A stretch of DNA of 47,772 nucleotides from Cellulomonas hominis (GCF_901521055.1 NZ_CABEGA010000035.1:1-47772); one strand, 5' to 3'; positions 14,719-22,521 are shown, counted from the first letter of the stretch. A program made the numbers and translations. Notes: generated from the sequence alone by a model not told the origin.

Positions 14719-16215
14719 ATGACCGAGCGGACCCAGCAGGACACCGGGGACGGCGCGTCGCAGACCGTCACGTACGACGTCGTGGTGATCGGTGCGGGCG
14801 CCGTGGGCGAGAACGTCGCCGACCGTGCCGGGCGGCTCGGGCTGTCCGTCGCCGTGGTCGAGCACGAGCTGGTCGGCGGCGAGTGCTCGTACTGGGCGTG
14901 CATGCCGTCGAAGGCCCTGCTGCGGCCCGGGTCCGTGCTCGCCGCCGCGCGGGCCGTGCCGGGTGCCGCGGAGCTCGTCGGCGGGACCCTGGACCCCGCG
15001 GCAGTGCTCGCGCGCCGGGACGAGTTCACGTCGCACTGGGACGACCACGGGCAGGTGGAGTGGCTCGACTCCGCCGGCATCGCGCTGCTGCGGGGGACAG
15101 CACGGTTCACCGGTCCCCGCCAGCTGGCCCTGGAGACCGACGAGGGTGACGTCCGGGTCATCGCGCGGCACGCCGTCGTCGTGGCCACGGGCAGCGAGCC
15201 GGTGATCCCGGGGGTCCCCGGCCTGGCGGAGGCGCAGCCGTGGACGTCGCGCGAGGCGACGGCGGTCAAGGAGGTGCCCGGCCGGCTCGCGATCCTCGGC
15301 GGCGGCGTCGTGGGCGTCGAGATGGCCTTGGCGTACCGGGACCTCGGGGCGGAGGTGACGCTGCTGGTGCGCGGCGACCGGGTCCTGGCCGGCGCGGAGC
15401 CGTTCGCCGCGGACGAGGTCGCCGCCGGGCTGCGGGACCTCGGGGTGGACCTGCGGTTCGGCACGTCCGCGACCCGGGTGGTGCGCGACGAGGACGGCGT
15501 GCACCTCACGGTCGAGGGACCGCAGGGCGCCGGCGAGGTGCACGCGGACGAGGTCCTCGTCGCCACCGGCCGCCGGCCGCGCACCGTCGACCTGGGCCTG
15601 GAGGCGATCGGGCTGGAGCCCGGCGGGCCGCTGGAGGTCGACGCGTCGCTGCAGGTGACGGGGGTGCCGGACGGCTGGCTGTTCGCGACCGGCGACGTCA
15701 CCGGGCGCACCGCCACGACGCACCAGGGCAAGTACGACGCCCGCGTGGCGGGGGACGTCGTCGCGGCGCGGTTCTCGCCGGACGACGACGGCACCGGGCA
15801 CGCCGCGGCGGAGCGGGACGCGGCGCCGTGGAGCCGCTACCGCGCGTCCGCGGACGACGTGGCCGTGCCGCAGGTCGTGTTCACGCGGCCCGAGGTGTCG
15901 TGGGTCGGGCGCACCGAGCAGCAGGCACGGGACGCGGGGCTGGACGTGCGGGCGGTGCAGTACGCGATCGGGTCGGTCGCGGGGGCGTCCGTCGCGGCCG
16001 ACGGCTACTCCGGCACCGCGCAGATCGTGGTCGACCGGGCGCGCAGCGTGATCGTCGGCGCCACCTTCACCGGCCCGGACGCCGCGGAGCTGCTGCAGGC
16101 GGCGACGATCGCGATCGTCGGCGAGGTCCCGCTCGACCGGCTGTGGCACGCGGTGCCGGCGTACCCGACGGTCAGCGAGGTGTGGCTGCGGCTGCTGGAG
16201 ACCGCGGGGCTCTGA
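14719..16215 (+). CDS. NAD(P)/FAD-dependent disulfide oxidoreductase
   Basis: Class I pyridine-nucleotide disulfide reductase (498 residues), related to dihydrolipoyl dehydrogenase and mercuric reductase. FAD-binding VVVIGAGAVGENVADRAGRLG, redox-active disulfide in GGECSYWACMPSK (CxxxxC; normally GGTCxNxGCxPSK), NAD(P)-binding LAILGGGVVGVEMA, the second FAD motif WLFATGDVTG and the C-terminal dimerisation domain with HAVPAYPTVSE, which provides the catalytic His/Glu. The altered CSYWAC spacer marks an actinobacterial subgroup of unknown substrate; no lipoyl-complex gene is nearby. ATG at 14719 after GGAGCG. Confidence 0.92.
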   Translation: MTERTQQDTGDGASQTVTYDVVVIGAGAVGENVADRAGRLGLSVAVVEHELVGGECSYWACMPSKALLRPGSVLAAARAVPGAAELVGGTLDPAAVLARRDEFTSHWDDHGQVEWLDSAGIALLRGTARFTGPRQLALETDEGDVRVIARHAVVVATGSEPVIPGVPGLAEAQPWTSREATAVKEVPGRLAILGGGVVGVEMALAYRDLGAEVTLLVRGDRVLAGAEPFAADEVAAGLRDLGVDLRFGTSATRVVRDEDGVHLTVEGPQGAGEVHADEVLVATGRRPRTVDLGLEAIGLEPGGPLEVDASLQVTGVPDGWLFATGDVTGRTATTHQGKYDARVAGDVVAARFSPDDDGTGHAAAERDAAPWSRYRASADDVAVPQVVFTRPEVSWVGRTEQQARDAGLDVRAVQYAIGSVAGASVAADGYSGTAQIVVDRARSVIVGATFTGPDAAELLQAATIAIVGEVPLDRLWHAVPAYPTVSEVWLRLLETAGL

Positions 16216-16234
16216 GCCTCGGCGGCCGCGACGA

Positions 16235-16272
16235 CACGAGGGGCAGGCCCGCGGACGGGCCTGCCCCTCGTG
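16235..16272. terminator. Bidirectional hairpin terminator
   Basis: Perfect 17-bp inverted repeat, CACGAGGGGCAGGCCCG at 16235-16251 and complement at 16256-16272, with a four-base CGGA loop. It lies between convergent genes (flavoprotein reductase and the osmolyte-binding lipoprotein). Confidence 0.85.
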
Positions 16273-16301
16273 CGTGCGTGCTGCGGGGTGCTGCGGTGGC
16301 G

Positions 16302-17330
16302 TCAGCTCGCGAGCGAGCCGTCGCTCGACAGCACCAGGCCGATCGAGGCCTCGCCCTGCCGGACGGCGTCGCCGATCAGGCCGAAGTCGTACGAGCGGAA
16401 CTCCGTGACGGTCAGCCCGTAGGTCTCCTCGAGGCCGATCTGGCAGAACGGCCGCTCGGGGCACTCCGCGGGGCCGGCCAGCACCACGCCGCCGTCGCAG
16501 GCGGTGGCGAGGTCGGACAGGGTCGTGACGTCGTGCTCCTCGGCGAACGCGGTCGTGACCGCGAACGCGTTCTGGTCCTGCGCCGCCGACACCGCCCCGA
16601 ACGTGAGGCCGGCGGCCTCGCCGAGCGTGGTCAGCTCGGCCACCGTCGCGTCGGGGTCGCCGCTCGCGACGGGCTCGGCGTCCGCGCCGTTGGCGGAGGT
16701 GTTGAGGAACTCCGCGAGCGTCGCGGCGTACTCGGGCGTCAGGGTGATCTGGCCGCTCTGGAGCGCCGGGAGGTAGGTCTCCCGGTTGCCGATGGTCTGC
16801 ACCTCGGCGGTGTAGCCCGCCGAGCGGAGGACGGCGGCGTAGATCTCGGACAGCGTGGCGCTCTCCGAGAAGTTGGCGGCGCCGATGACGACGCTCTTCC
16901 CGCTGCCCGCCGAGGCGTCGGCGGCCGCGAGGCCCTCGTCCTCGACGAACTGCGCGGCGACCTCCGAGGACGTCTGGCGGTCGATGTCGACGGCCTTGTT
17001 CAGCTGGATCAGCGTGTCCGTGTCGAGCGCGGCGGACACCGAGTCGAGCAGCGGGACGAGCCCGGGGTCGGCCTGCGCCGCCGCGGCGTTCACGGCGGGG
17101 ATCACGTTGTCGGCGTTCTGCAGGCCCTCGTCGTCCTCGAGCACCACGAGCTGGTCGCCGGCCACCGGCTCGCAGACGGTGCCCGACGCGTCGCCGCCCG
17201 CGGTCGGGTCGGCGGTGCCGCCGCCCGAGCCGGGGTCGCCGCAGGCCGCGAGCAGGAGCAGCAGGCCCGCCGTGGCGGCGGGCAGAGCGGACCGGGCGGG
17301 TCGGCGAGGGGTGGATCGACGTGCGTTCAT
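16302..17330 (-). CDS. Osmolyte (glycine betaine/choline) ABC transporter substrate-binding lipoprotein, apparently circularly permuted
   Basis: Extracellular binding protein (342 residues) for an OpuC/ProX-type quaternary amine importer. Signal peptide with lipobox LLAAC (Cys30). The block LVVLEDDEGLQNADNVIPAVN ... LDTDTLIQLNKAVDI (about 61-134), which in ordinary family members forms the C-terminus, comes first here. The block that normally starts the mature protein, VVIGAANFSESATLSEIYAAVL, begins only at about 147, and the protein ends at IGLVLSSDGSLAS, where others continue into the LVVLED part. This is a clean circular permutation. Extra cysteines occur in TVCEPV and ECPERPFCQ. First in the minus-strand order after the two permease genes. 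Confidence 0.9.
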   Translation of the reverse strand: MNARRSTPRRPARSALPAATAGLLLLLAACGDPGSGGGTADPTAGGDASGTVCEPVAGDQLVVLEDDEGLQNADNVIPAVNAAAAQADPGLVPLLDSVSAALDTDTLIQLNKAVDIDRQTSSEVAAQFVEDEGLAAADASAGSGKSVVIGAANFSESATLSEIYAAVLRSAGYTAEVQTIGNRETYLPALQSGQITLTPEYAATLAEFLNTSANGADAEPVASGDPDATVAELTTLGEAAGLTFGAVSAAQDQNAFAVTTAFAEEHDVTTLSDLATACDGGVVLAGPAECPERPFCQIGLEETYGLTVTEFRSYDFGLIGDAVRQGEASIGLVLSSDGSLAS

Positions 17331-17458
17331 GTGCGGGTCCTCTGTTCTCGGGGGTGTGCGCACGGTGTTCGGTGCGGGGCGCGGATCGGATGACGCCGAC
17401 GGCGCGGCGGTCCGGGGTGGTCGGCCTGGCGCGGTCGCCTGCCGACGGTCGGGAGCCG

Positions 17459-18187
17459 TCACGAGGTGCTCGCGACGGGCTCCGGGGACGGGGAGCGGGC
17501 GGCACGGCGTCGCCGCCGGCCGGGGGAGGCCCTCATGGGTGCGGGCGTGAGCGCGCGCTGCACGAGCGCGAGCACGCCCTCGACGAGCAGGCACAGCCCG
17601 GCGACGAGCACGGCGCCGGCCACGACCTGGCCGTACCGCTGCAGGGCCATGCCCTCGACGATGATCGAGCCCAGGCTCCGGCCGCCGACCAGCGCCGCGA
17701 GCGGCACGGTGGCGAGCACCTGGGTGGTGGCGGTGCGCAGTCCTGCGCCGATCAGCGGCAGGGCGAGCGGGAGCTCCACGACGGCGAGCGAGCGCGCGCC
17801 GGACATGCCCACCCCTCGGGCGGCGTCGCGCACGTCGGCGTCGACCTCCGTCAGCCCGGTCACGGTGTTCCCGAGGATCGGCGGCAGGGCGAACACCGCG
17901 ACCGCGAGGATGGTGGCCGTGGCGCCGAACAGGCCGGTGGACGCGAAGATCGTCAGCAGCGCGAACGTCGGCAGGGCGCGGGAGGTGTTCGCGACGACGA
18001 CCGTGACCGCACCGCCGCGCCCGCGGTGGCCGAGCCAGACGCCGACCGGCAGCGCGACGGCAGCGGCCAGCAGCACGGCCAGCGCGCTGATGCGCAGGTG
18101 CTCGACGGTCAGCGCGATCACGCCGTCGCGGCCGGTCCAGTTCAGCGGGTCGTTCAGCCACGCCAGGGCCTCCTGCAGCACGTCCAC
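17459..18187 (-). CDS. Osmolyte ABC transporter permease (OpuC type)
   Basis: Inner-membrane permease of 242 residues with the binding-protein-dependent transport fold. It has a short N-terminal helix, then six hydrophobic segments including HLRISALAVLLAAAVALPVGVW, RALPTFALLTIF, and the EAA-like loop DADVRDAARGVGMSGARSLAVVELPLALP. The C-terminus is very basic (PGRRRRRAARS). GTG at 18187 starts three bases after the stop of the partner permease; a second in-frame GTG lies at 18181. Part of the importer 16302-20049. Confidence 0.9.
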   Translation of the reverse strand: MDVLQEALAWLNDPLNWTGRDGVIALTVEHLRISALAVLLAAAVALPVGVWLGHRGRGGAVTVVVANTSRALPTFALLTIFASTGLFGATATILAVAVFALPPILGNTVTGLTEVDADVRDAARGVGMSGARSLAVVELPLALPLIGAGLRTATTQVLATVPLAALVGGRSLGSIIVEGMALQRYGQVVAGAVLVAGLCLLVEGVLALVQRALTPAPMRASPGRRRRRAARSPSPEPVASTS

Positions 18188-18189
18188 GC

Positions 18190-18912
18190 TCAGGCCTCCC
18201 GTCCGCGCCGGGCCCAGGGCGTCACCGCGCGCCCGGCGAGCCAGAGCAGCAGGTCCAGCACGAGGGCCAGGGCGAGGCAGAGGAGGGTCGCCGTGAGGAT
18301 CTCCGCGTGGTACTGGTTGTTGCGGAACCCGCGGAACATGAGGTTGCCGAGCCCGCCGTACCCGACCACGACGCCGACGGTCACCAGCGCGACGGTGGTG
18401 ACCGTCGCGAGCCGCACCCCGGCGACGACGGCGGGCAGGGCGTTGGGCAGCTCGACGGTCAGCAGCAGCCGGATCCGCCCGTAGCCGAGCCCGCGCGCGG
18501 CGTCGCGGACGCTCTCGTCCACCCCGGCCAGGCCGACCAGCACGTTCCGGACCAGCACGAGCAGCGCGTAGGCCACCAGCCCCACCAGCACGGGCGTGCG
18601 GCCGATGCCGGTCCACGGGACCAGGACGGTGAACAGCGCGAGCGAGGGCACGGTGTACAGCACCCCGGAGGCGCCGACCACGGGCGCGGCCAGCCGCGGC
18701 TGCAGGTGCGCGAGCATCCCGAGCGGCAGCGCGATCGCGCACGCGATGAGCACGGCCTGCAGGGTGAGGCTCGCGTGCTGCTCCAGGGCGCGCGAGATGT
18801 CCGCCCAGTTGCGCTGGACGTAGTCCCACGAGAGCCACGGGTTGGGGGCGCCGCCGTCCGACGCCGCGGCGAGGCTGCCGGCGGCGGCCTCGGACAGCTG
18901 GGCTCGCGTCAC
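18190..18912 (-). CDS. Osmolyte ABC transporter permease (OpuC type)
   Basis: Second permease of the importer, 240 residues. Core features: LTLQAVLIACAIALPLGML, VLYTVPSLALFTVLVPWTGIG, and the EAA loop ESVRDAARGLGYGRIRLLLTVELPNALP, followed by GYGGLGNLMFRGF, typical of OpuCB/D-like permeases. Start is uncertain: GTG at 18912 gives the usual length, but in-frame GTG codons occur further upstream (about 18933 and 18954). Divergent from the ATPase gene; no regulator gene is adjacent. Confidence 0.88.
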   Translation of the reverse strand: MTRAQLSEAAAGSLAAASDGGAPNPWLSWDYVQRNWADISRALEQHASLTLQAVLIACAIALPLGMLAHLQPRLAAPVVGASGVLYTVPSLALFTVLVPWTGIGRTPVLVGLVAYALLVLVRNVLVGLAGVDESVRDAARGLGYGRIRLLLTVELPNALPAVVAGVRLATVTTVALVTVGVVVGYGGLGNLMFRGFRNNQYHAEILTATLLCLALALVLDLLLWLAGRAVTPWARRGREA

Positions 18913-18986
18913 CGGAGGGACGCTACCCGGCACCTCCGACACGAGCACTGCGGTTTCGGCGCGGCGCGGGTGTCGGGGGGCGCGGC

Positions 18987-19002
18987 TAGGGTCGTCGGCA
19001 TG
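18987..19002 (+). promoter_or_regulatory. Leaderless-type -10 box for the osmolyte ATPase gene
   Basis: TAGGGT at 18987-18992 ends seven bases before the ATG at 19000, which would put the transcription start at the start codon. Confidence 0.45.
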
Positions 19003-20049
19003 GCGGTCGCGATCGGGTTCCAGCACGTGCGCAAGGCGTACGCGGACGGCACGGTGGCCGTCGGCGACCTCTCGCTCGACGTGCAGGAGCACGAGCTGCT
19101 CGCCGTGGTCGGGCCCTCCGGCTGCGGGAAGTCGACGACGCTGCGGATGGCGAACCGCCTGGTCGAGCCCACGTCGGGCCGGATCTTCCTGGACGGGGAG
19201 GACGTCACCGAGGTCGACGCCGTCGCGCTGCGTCGCCGCATCGGGTACGTCATCCAGAACGTCGGCCTGTTCCCGCACCAGACCGTCGAGCAGAACGTCG
19301 CCACCGTGCCCCGGCTGCTCGGCTGGGACCGCGGCCGCACCCGCGCGCGGGTGGGCGAGCTGCTGGAGCTGGTGGGGCTCGAGCCGTCCCGGTACGCGCG
19401 GCGGTACCCGCACGAGCTGTCCGGCGGTGAGCGCCAGCGGGTCGGCGTCGCCCGCGCGCTCGCGACCGACCCGCCGGTGCTGCTGATGGACGAGCCGTTC
19501 GGCGCGGTCGACCCCGTGGGCCGGCGCCGGCTCCAGGGCGAGTTCCGCCGGATCCAGCAGGAGCTCGGGACGACCGTGATGCTCGTCACGCACGACGTCG
19601 ACGAGGCGGTGCGGCTGGGCGACCGCGTGGCGGTGCTCAGCCGCGGTGGGCACCTGGAGCAGGTGTGCGACCCGGTCCGCCTGCTGGCCGCCCCGGCGAG
19701 CCCCGCGGTCGCCGACTTCGTAGGCACCGGCGCGGCCGTCCGGCTGTTGGCGCTCGGCACCGTGCAGCGCGCCGACCTGCGGCCCGCGAGCCGCGAGGAC
19801 CGTCACGACGGCCTCGCGCAGCGGGCCGGGCTCCGCGTCGGCGACCCGCTCGACGCGGCGTTCAGCGCCCTCGCCGCGGAGCCGTCGGGGCGCGTCGCCG
19901 TGCACGAGGGCGCGGCCGTGGTGGGGGAGCTCGACGCGCCGGGGCTGCTCGCGGCGCTGCACCGGCTGGTCGACGCGGCGCAGGACGCGCACGACACCGA
20001 CGACCACGCCGCGCACGCGCCCGAGCCGAGCGCCGGGGCGCGTGGGTAG
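19000..20049 (+). CDS. Osmolyte ABC transporter ATP-binding protein (OpuCA/ProV type)
   Basis: Cytoplasmic ATPase (349 residues) for the quaternary-amine importer encoded divergently. Walker A GPSGCGKST (38-46), Q-loop VIQNVGLFPHQTV, signature LSGGERQR (about 140), Walker B LLMDEPFGAVDP, H-loop VTHDVDEA. About 110 residues follow the ATPase domain and may fold as one degenerate CBS-like module (GRVAVHEGAAVVGELDAPGLLAALH), the region used for osmotic sensing in OpuA/OpuC. Its separation from the permease genes by a divergent promoter is typical of some actinobacteria. Confidence 0.92.
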   Translation: MAVAIGFQHVRKAYADGTVAVGDLSLDVQEHELLAVVGPSGCGKSTTLRMANRLVEPTSGRIFLDGEDVTEVDAVALRRRIGYVIQNVGLFPHQTVEQNVATVPRLLGWDRGRTRARVGELLELVGLEPSRYARRYPHELSGGERQRVGVARALATDPPVLLMDEPFGAVDPVGRRRLQGEFRRIQQELGTTVMLVTHDVDEAVRLGDRVAVLSRGGHLEQVCDPVRLLAAPASPAVADFVGTGAAVRLLALGTVQRADLRPASREDRHDGLAQRAGLRVGDPLDAAFSALAAEPSGRVAVHEGAAVVGELDAPGLLAALHRLVDAAQDAHDTDDHAAHAPEPSAGARG

Positions 20050-20059
20050 TCTGCCGAGG

Positions 20060-20977
20060 GTGACCACTCGCCTCGCACTCGCCACCTGCGCCGCCCTGCC
20101 CGACCTCGACCCGGACGACGCCCCGCTCGTCGAGGCGCTCCGGGCGCGCGGCCTCGAGGTCGAGTCCCCCGTGTGGAACTCCGGGGACGTCGACTGGTCG
20201 TCCTACGACGCCGTCGTGGTCCGGTCCACGTGGGACTACACCGACCACCCGCGCGACTTCCGGTGGTGGGCGCAGCGCGTCAGCCAGTCCTCGCGCCTCG
20301 TCAACCCCGCGCAGGTCCTCACCTGGAACATCGACAAGACGTACCAGCGCGCGATGGAGGCCGCCGGCCTGCCGATCGTCCCGACGATCTGGATGGACCC
20401 CGCGCGCAACTTCAACGCCCGCGCCATCCACACGCGCTTCCCGGCGTTCGGCGACTTCGTCATCAAGCCGACCATCAGCGCCGGCTCCCGCGACACCGGC
20501 CGGTACGACGCGGGTCAGACGCCGTCGCGCGCGCTCGCCATCACCCACGTGAAGAACCTGCTGAACGACGGCCGGCACGTCATGGTGCAGCGGTACCTCA
20601 AGCAGGTCGACACCGTGGGGGAGACCGCGCTGGTCTACTTCGACGGGAAGCTCAGCCACACGGTCCGCAAGGCCCCGCTGCTGGAGGGCCCGTACCGCGA
20701 GGGCGCCACGGACGGCGTCCTCTACAAGCGCGAGGTCATGACCTCCCGCGAGGCGTCCGAGGCCGAGCTCGCGCTCGGTCAGCGGGTCGTCGACGCCCTG
20801 CCCGACCTCATCCCCGGTGTCGAGCAGCCGCTCGCCTACACGCGCGTCGACCTCATCCCGGACGACCAGGGCAACCCCGTCGTGCTGGAGCTGGAGCTCA
20901 TCGAGCCGTCGTTCTTCTTCGAGCAGGCACCGGAGGCCGTGGAGCGGTTCGCGGACGCGATCACCCGCCGCCTCTGA
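20060..20977 (+). CDS. ATP-grasp domain protein
   Basis: Likely ATP-dependent carboxylate-amine ligase of 305 residues. N-terminal Rossmann-like part has YDAVVVRSTWDYTDHPRDFRWW; the ATP-grasp core has FVIKPTISAGSRDTGRY (ATP-binding Lys), VMVQRYLKQVDTVGETALVYFDGKLSHTVRK and metal/ATP residues in VVLELELIEPSFFF. This pattern resembles the RimK-like group that includes the cycloserine pathway enzyme DcsG. No partner biosynthetic genes are adjacent, so the substrate is unknown. GTG at 20060; TAGTCT nine bases upstream is a leaderless-type -10. Confidence 0.85.
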   Translation: MTTRLALATCAALPDLDPDDAPLVEALRARGLEVESPVWNSGDVDWSSYDAVVVRSTWDYTDHPRDFRWWAQRVSQSSRLVNPAQVLTWNIDKTYQRAMEAAGLPIVPTIWMDPARNFNARAIHTRFPAFGDFVIKPTISAGSRDTGRYDAGQTPSRALAITHVKNLLNDGRHVMVQRYLKQVDTVGETALVYFDGKLSHTVRKAPLLEGPYREGATDGVLYKREVMTSREASEAELALGQRVVDALPDLIPGVEQPLAYTRVDLIPDDQGNPVVLELELIEPSFFFEQAPEAVERFADAITRRL

Positions 20978-20986
20978 GGCGGCCGG

Positions 20987-21010
20987 GAACGAGGACGGGC
21001 GCCGTACCCG
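20987..21010. repeat. Left copy of a 24-bp near-perfect direct repeat flanking the toxin-antitoxin locus
   Basis: GAACGAG-G-ACGGGCGCCGTACCCG matches 21610-21633 at 23 of 24 bases. Here it also forms a short hairpin (GGACGGG/CCCGTCC) between the convergent ATP-grasp and toxin genes, so it may act as terminator. Confidence 0.7.
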
Positions 21011-21019
21011 TCCAGGGCG

Positions 21020-21280
21020 TCAGCGGCCGTAGTGGTAGCGGCACGCCGCTATGCGCACCTCGCCGTCGGTCACCTTGTGCACGAGTCGGTGCTCGTCGGT
21101 GATGCGCCGGGACCAGTAGCCGGCGAAGTCGTGCTTGAGGGGCTCCGGCTTGCCCATGCCCTCGTTCTCGTGCAGGACGACGTCCTGCACGAGCAGGTTG
21201 ATCCGCCGCAGCACCTTGCGGTCCTGCACCTGCCACCAGAGGTAGTCCTGCCAGGCGTTCTGGTCCCAGACGAGCCGCAC
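21020..21280 (-). CDS. yoeB: Txe/YoeB family toxin (ribosome-dependent mRNA endonuclease)
   Basis: 86-residue RelE-superfamily toxin that cleaves mRNA on the ribosome. Counting from the GTG at 21280, the catalytic residues fall at exactly the E. coli YoeB positions: Glu46 (GKPEPLKHDF), Arg65 (TDEHRLVHKV) and His83 with Tyr84 (RYHYGR). The family signature WSRRITDEHRLVHKV is intact, so the toxin should be active. It starts two bases after the antitoxin stop, a classical two-gene operon, and is convergent with the ATP-grasp gene. Confidence 0.95.
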   Translation of the reverse strand: MRLVWDQNAWQDYLWWQVQDRKVLRRINLLVQDVVLHENEGMGKPEPLKHDFAGYWSRRITDEHRLVHKVTDGEVRIAACRYHYGR

Positions 21281-21282
21281 GG

Positions 21283-21540
21283 TCAGTCGGCGTCCACGAG
21301 GTCGTGGGACTCGCCGGCGCCGCCCTCGAGCCGCTCCATGGCGTCGAGCAGCCGCCGCGCGTTCGCGGGGGACCGCATGAGGTAGGCCGTCTCGCGCAGG
21401 GACTCGAAGTCCTCGAGGGAGACGATCACGACGGGCTCGCGGTTGGCGCGCGTGATGACGACCTCTTCGCGGTCGTTCACGACGGAGTCGAGCACCTCCG
21501 CGTAGTGGGCGCGGGACTCGGTGTAGCTCATCGTGCGCAC
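21283..21540 (-). CDS. yefM: YefM family antitoxin
   Basis: 85-residue Phd/YefM antitoxin that neutralises YoeB and represses its own operon. N-terminal DNA-binding part: SYTESRAHYAEVLDSVVNDREEVVITRANREPVVIVSLEDFESL; C-terminal toxin-wrapping part: LMRSPANARRLLDAMERLEGG. GTG at 21540 is preferred over the ATG at 21531 because AGGAGG lies seven bases upstream of it. A palindromic operator made of two TGTAC half motifs sits directly upstream. Confidence 0.94.
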   Translation of the reverse strand: MRTMSYTESRAHYAEVLDSVVNDREEVVITRANREPVVIVSLEDFESLRETAYLMRSPANARRLLDAMERLEGGAGESHDLVDAD

Positions 21541-21552
21541 GGTGGCACCTCC

Positions 21553-21570
21553 TGTACAGAAAACTGTACG
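21553..21570. promoter_or_regulatory. YefM operator (paired TGTACA motifs)
   Basis: TGTACA at 21553-21558 and TGTACG at 21565-21570, 12 bp start to start, within the perfect palindrome GTACAG-AAAA-CTGTAC (21554-21569). E. coli YefM binds TGTACA hexamers spaced 12 bp, so this is the expected autoregulatory site. It lies 13 bases upstream of the antitoxin start and partly overlaps the sequence next to its ribosome binding site. Confidence 0.8.
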
Positions 21571-21609
21571 CCCGGTGGGGTGGAACGGCAAGGGTGGGGG
21601 TGGCGCTGT

Positions 21610-21633
21610 GAACGAGAACGGGCGCCGTACCCG
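21610..21633. repeat. Right copy of the 24-bp direct repeat flanking the toxin-antitoxin locus
   Basis: GAACGAG-A-ACGGGCGCCGTACCCG, 23 of 24 bases identical to 20987-21010. This copy is the left arm of the tRNA-His terminator hairpin. Confidence 0.7.
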
Positions 21634-21653
21634 AGGGGTACGGCGCCCGTTCT
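21615..21653 (-). terminator. Hairpin terminator of tRNA-His
   Basis: Perfect 18-bp inverted repeat, AGAACGGGCGCCGTACCC at 21615-21632 and complement at 21636-21653, with a three-base loop. It starts six bases beyond the 3' end of tRNA-His. Confidence 0.85.
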
Positions 21654-21658
21654 GCTGG

Positions 21659-21732
21659 GGTGGCTAACGGGACTTGAACCCGCGACCTCCTGGACCACAA
21701 CCAGGCGCTCTACCACCTGAGCTATAGCCACC
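21659..21732 (-). tRNA. tRNA-His (anticodon GTG)
   Basis: 74-nt tRNA including the extra 5' G (G-1, position 21732) opposite the discriminator C (21659), the identity feature of tRNA-His. Acceptor GTGGCTA/TAGCCAC, anticodon arm CCTGG-TTGTGGT-CCAGG with anticodon GTG, T-arm GCGGG-TTCAAGT-CCCGT. Confidence 0.97.
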
Positions 21733-21786
21733 ACGACCCGCGGAGAACCGGGGCCGACGAAAAGTGTACCGGGTCCGCGGGGGTCC

Positions 21787-22449
21787 TCAGGACGCGGGCG
21801 TCGAGGCGCGGTGCGCGGCGGCCACCGACGTCGCCTCGATCTGCGCGGCGACGGCCTTGGCGGCCTTGGAGTCCGGGCCCGGCTGGGGGACGAGCAGGGC
21901 GGCGCGGTAGTAGCGCAGCTCGTCGATGCTCTCCAGGATGTCGGCGAGCGCCCGGTGGCCGCCGTGCTTCTGCGGCGACGCGAAGTACACGCGCGGGTAC
22001 CAGCGGCGGGCCAGCTCCTTGATGGAGGACACGTCGATCACCCGGTAGTGCAGGTGGCCGATGAGCTCGGGCATGTCGCGGTCGAGGAAGACCTTGTCGG
22101 TGCCCACCGAGTTGCCGGCGAGCGGCGCCTTGCCCGGCTCCGGCACCCACTGGCGCACGTACTCCAGCACGGTGGCCTGCGCCTCGGCGAGGGTCGTGCC
22201 CCCGGCCAGGGCGTCGAGCAGGCCCGAGGTGGTGTGCATCGTCCGGACGAAGTCGCCCATCTGCTCCAGGGCCTCCGCGGGCGGGGCGATGACGACGTCG
22301 ACGCCCTCGCCGAGCACGTTGAGCTCGGAGTCGGTGACGACGGCCGCGACCTCGACCAGGGCGTCGTCCGTCGAGGACAGCCCCGTCATCTCGCAGTCGA
22401 TCCAGACGATGCGGTCGGCGCTGCCGTTGCCGTTGCTGATGGTGCTCAC
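21787..22449 (-). CDS. orn: Oligoribonuclease
   Basis: DEDDh 3'-5' exonuclease that degrades 2-5-nt RNAs and pGpG. The 220-residue protein has the WIDCEMTGL exo I motif (Asp18, Glu20), [18 protein letters not shown] (exo II, Asp), [19 protein letters not shown], and the exo [21 protein letters not shown] with catalytic His and Asp. The C-terminal 35 residues are an Ala-rich extension. ATG at 22449; the upstream hairpin at 22465-22498 separates it from the small gene before it. Confidence 0.96.
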   Translation of the reverse strand: MSTISNGNGSADRIVWIDCEMTGLSSTDDALVEVAAVVTDSELNVLGEGVDVVIAPPAEALEQMGDFVRTMHTTSGLLDALAGGTTLAEAQATVLEYVRQWVPEPGKAPLAGNSVGTDKVFLDRDMPELIGHLHYRVIDVSSIKELARRWYPRVYFASPQKHGGHRALADILESIDELRYYRAALLVPQPGPDSKAAKAVAAQIEATSVAAAHRASTPAS

Positions 22450-22464
22450 CCGCCCAGGGTACGG

Positions 22465-22498
22465 GTGAGCCCGCCGGACGGGGGTCCGGCGGGCTCAC
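22465..22498 (-). terminator. Hairpin terminator of the small minus-strand gene
   Basis: Perfect 15-bp inverted repeat, GTGAGCCCGCCGGAC at 22465-22479 and complement at 22484-22498, loop GGGG. It follows the stop of the gene ending at 22522 and precedes orn. Confidence 0.8.
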
Positions 22499-22521
22499 GG
22501 GATGGAGGTGCTGCTGCGCGG

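Noticed and set aside
20987..21633. Insertion sequence or integron carrying the toxin-antitoxin genes
   Set aside because: No transposase or integrase, and the flanking repeats are direct and overlap terminator hairpins; reported only as an observation.
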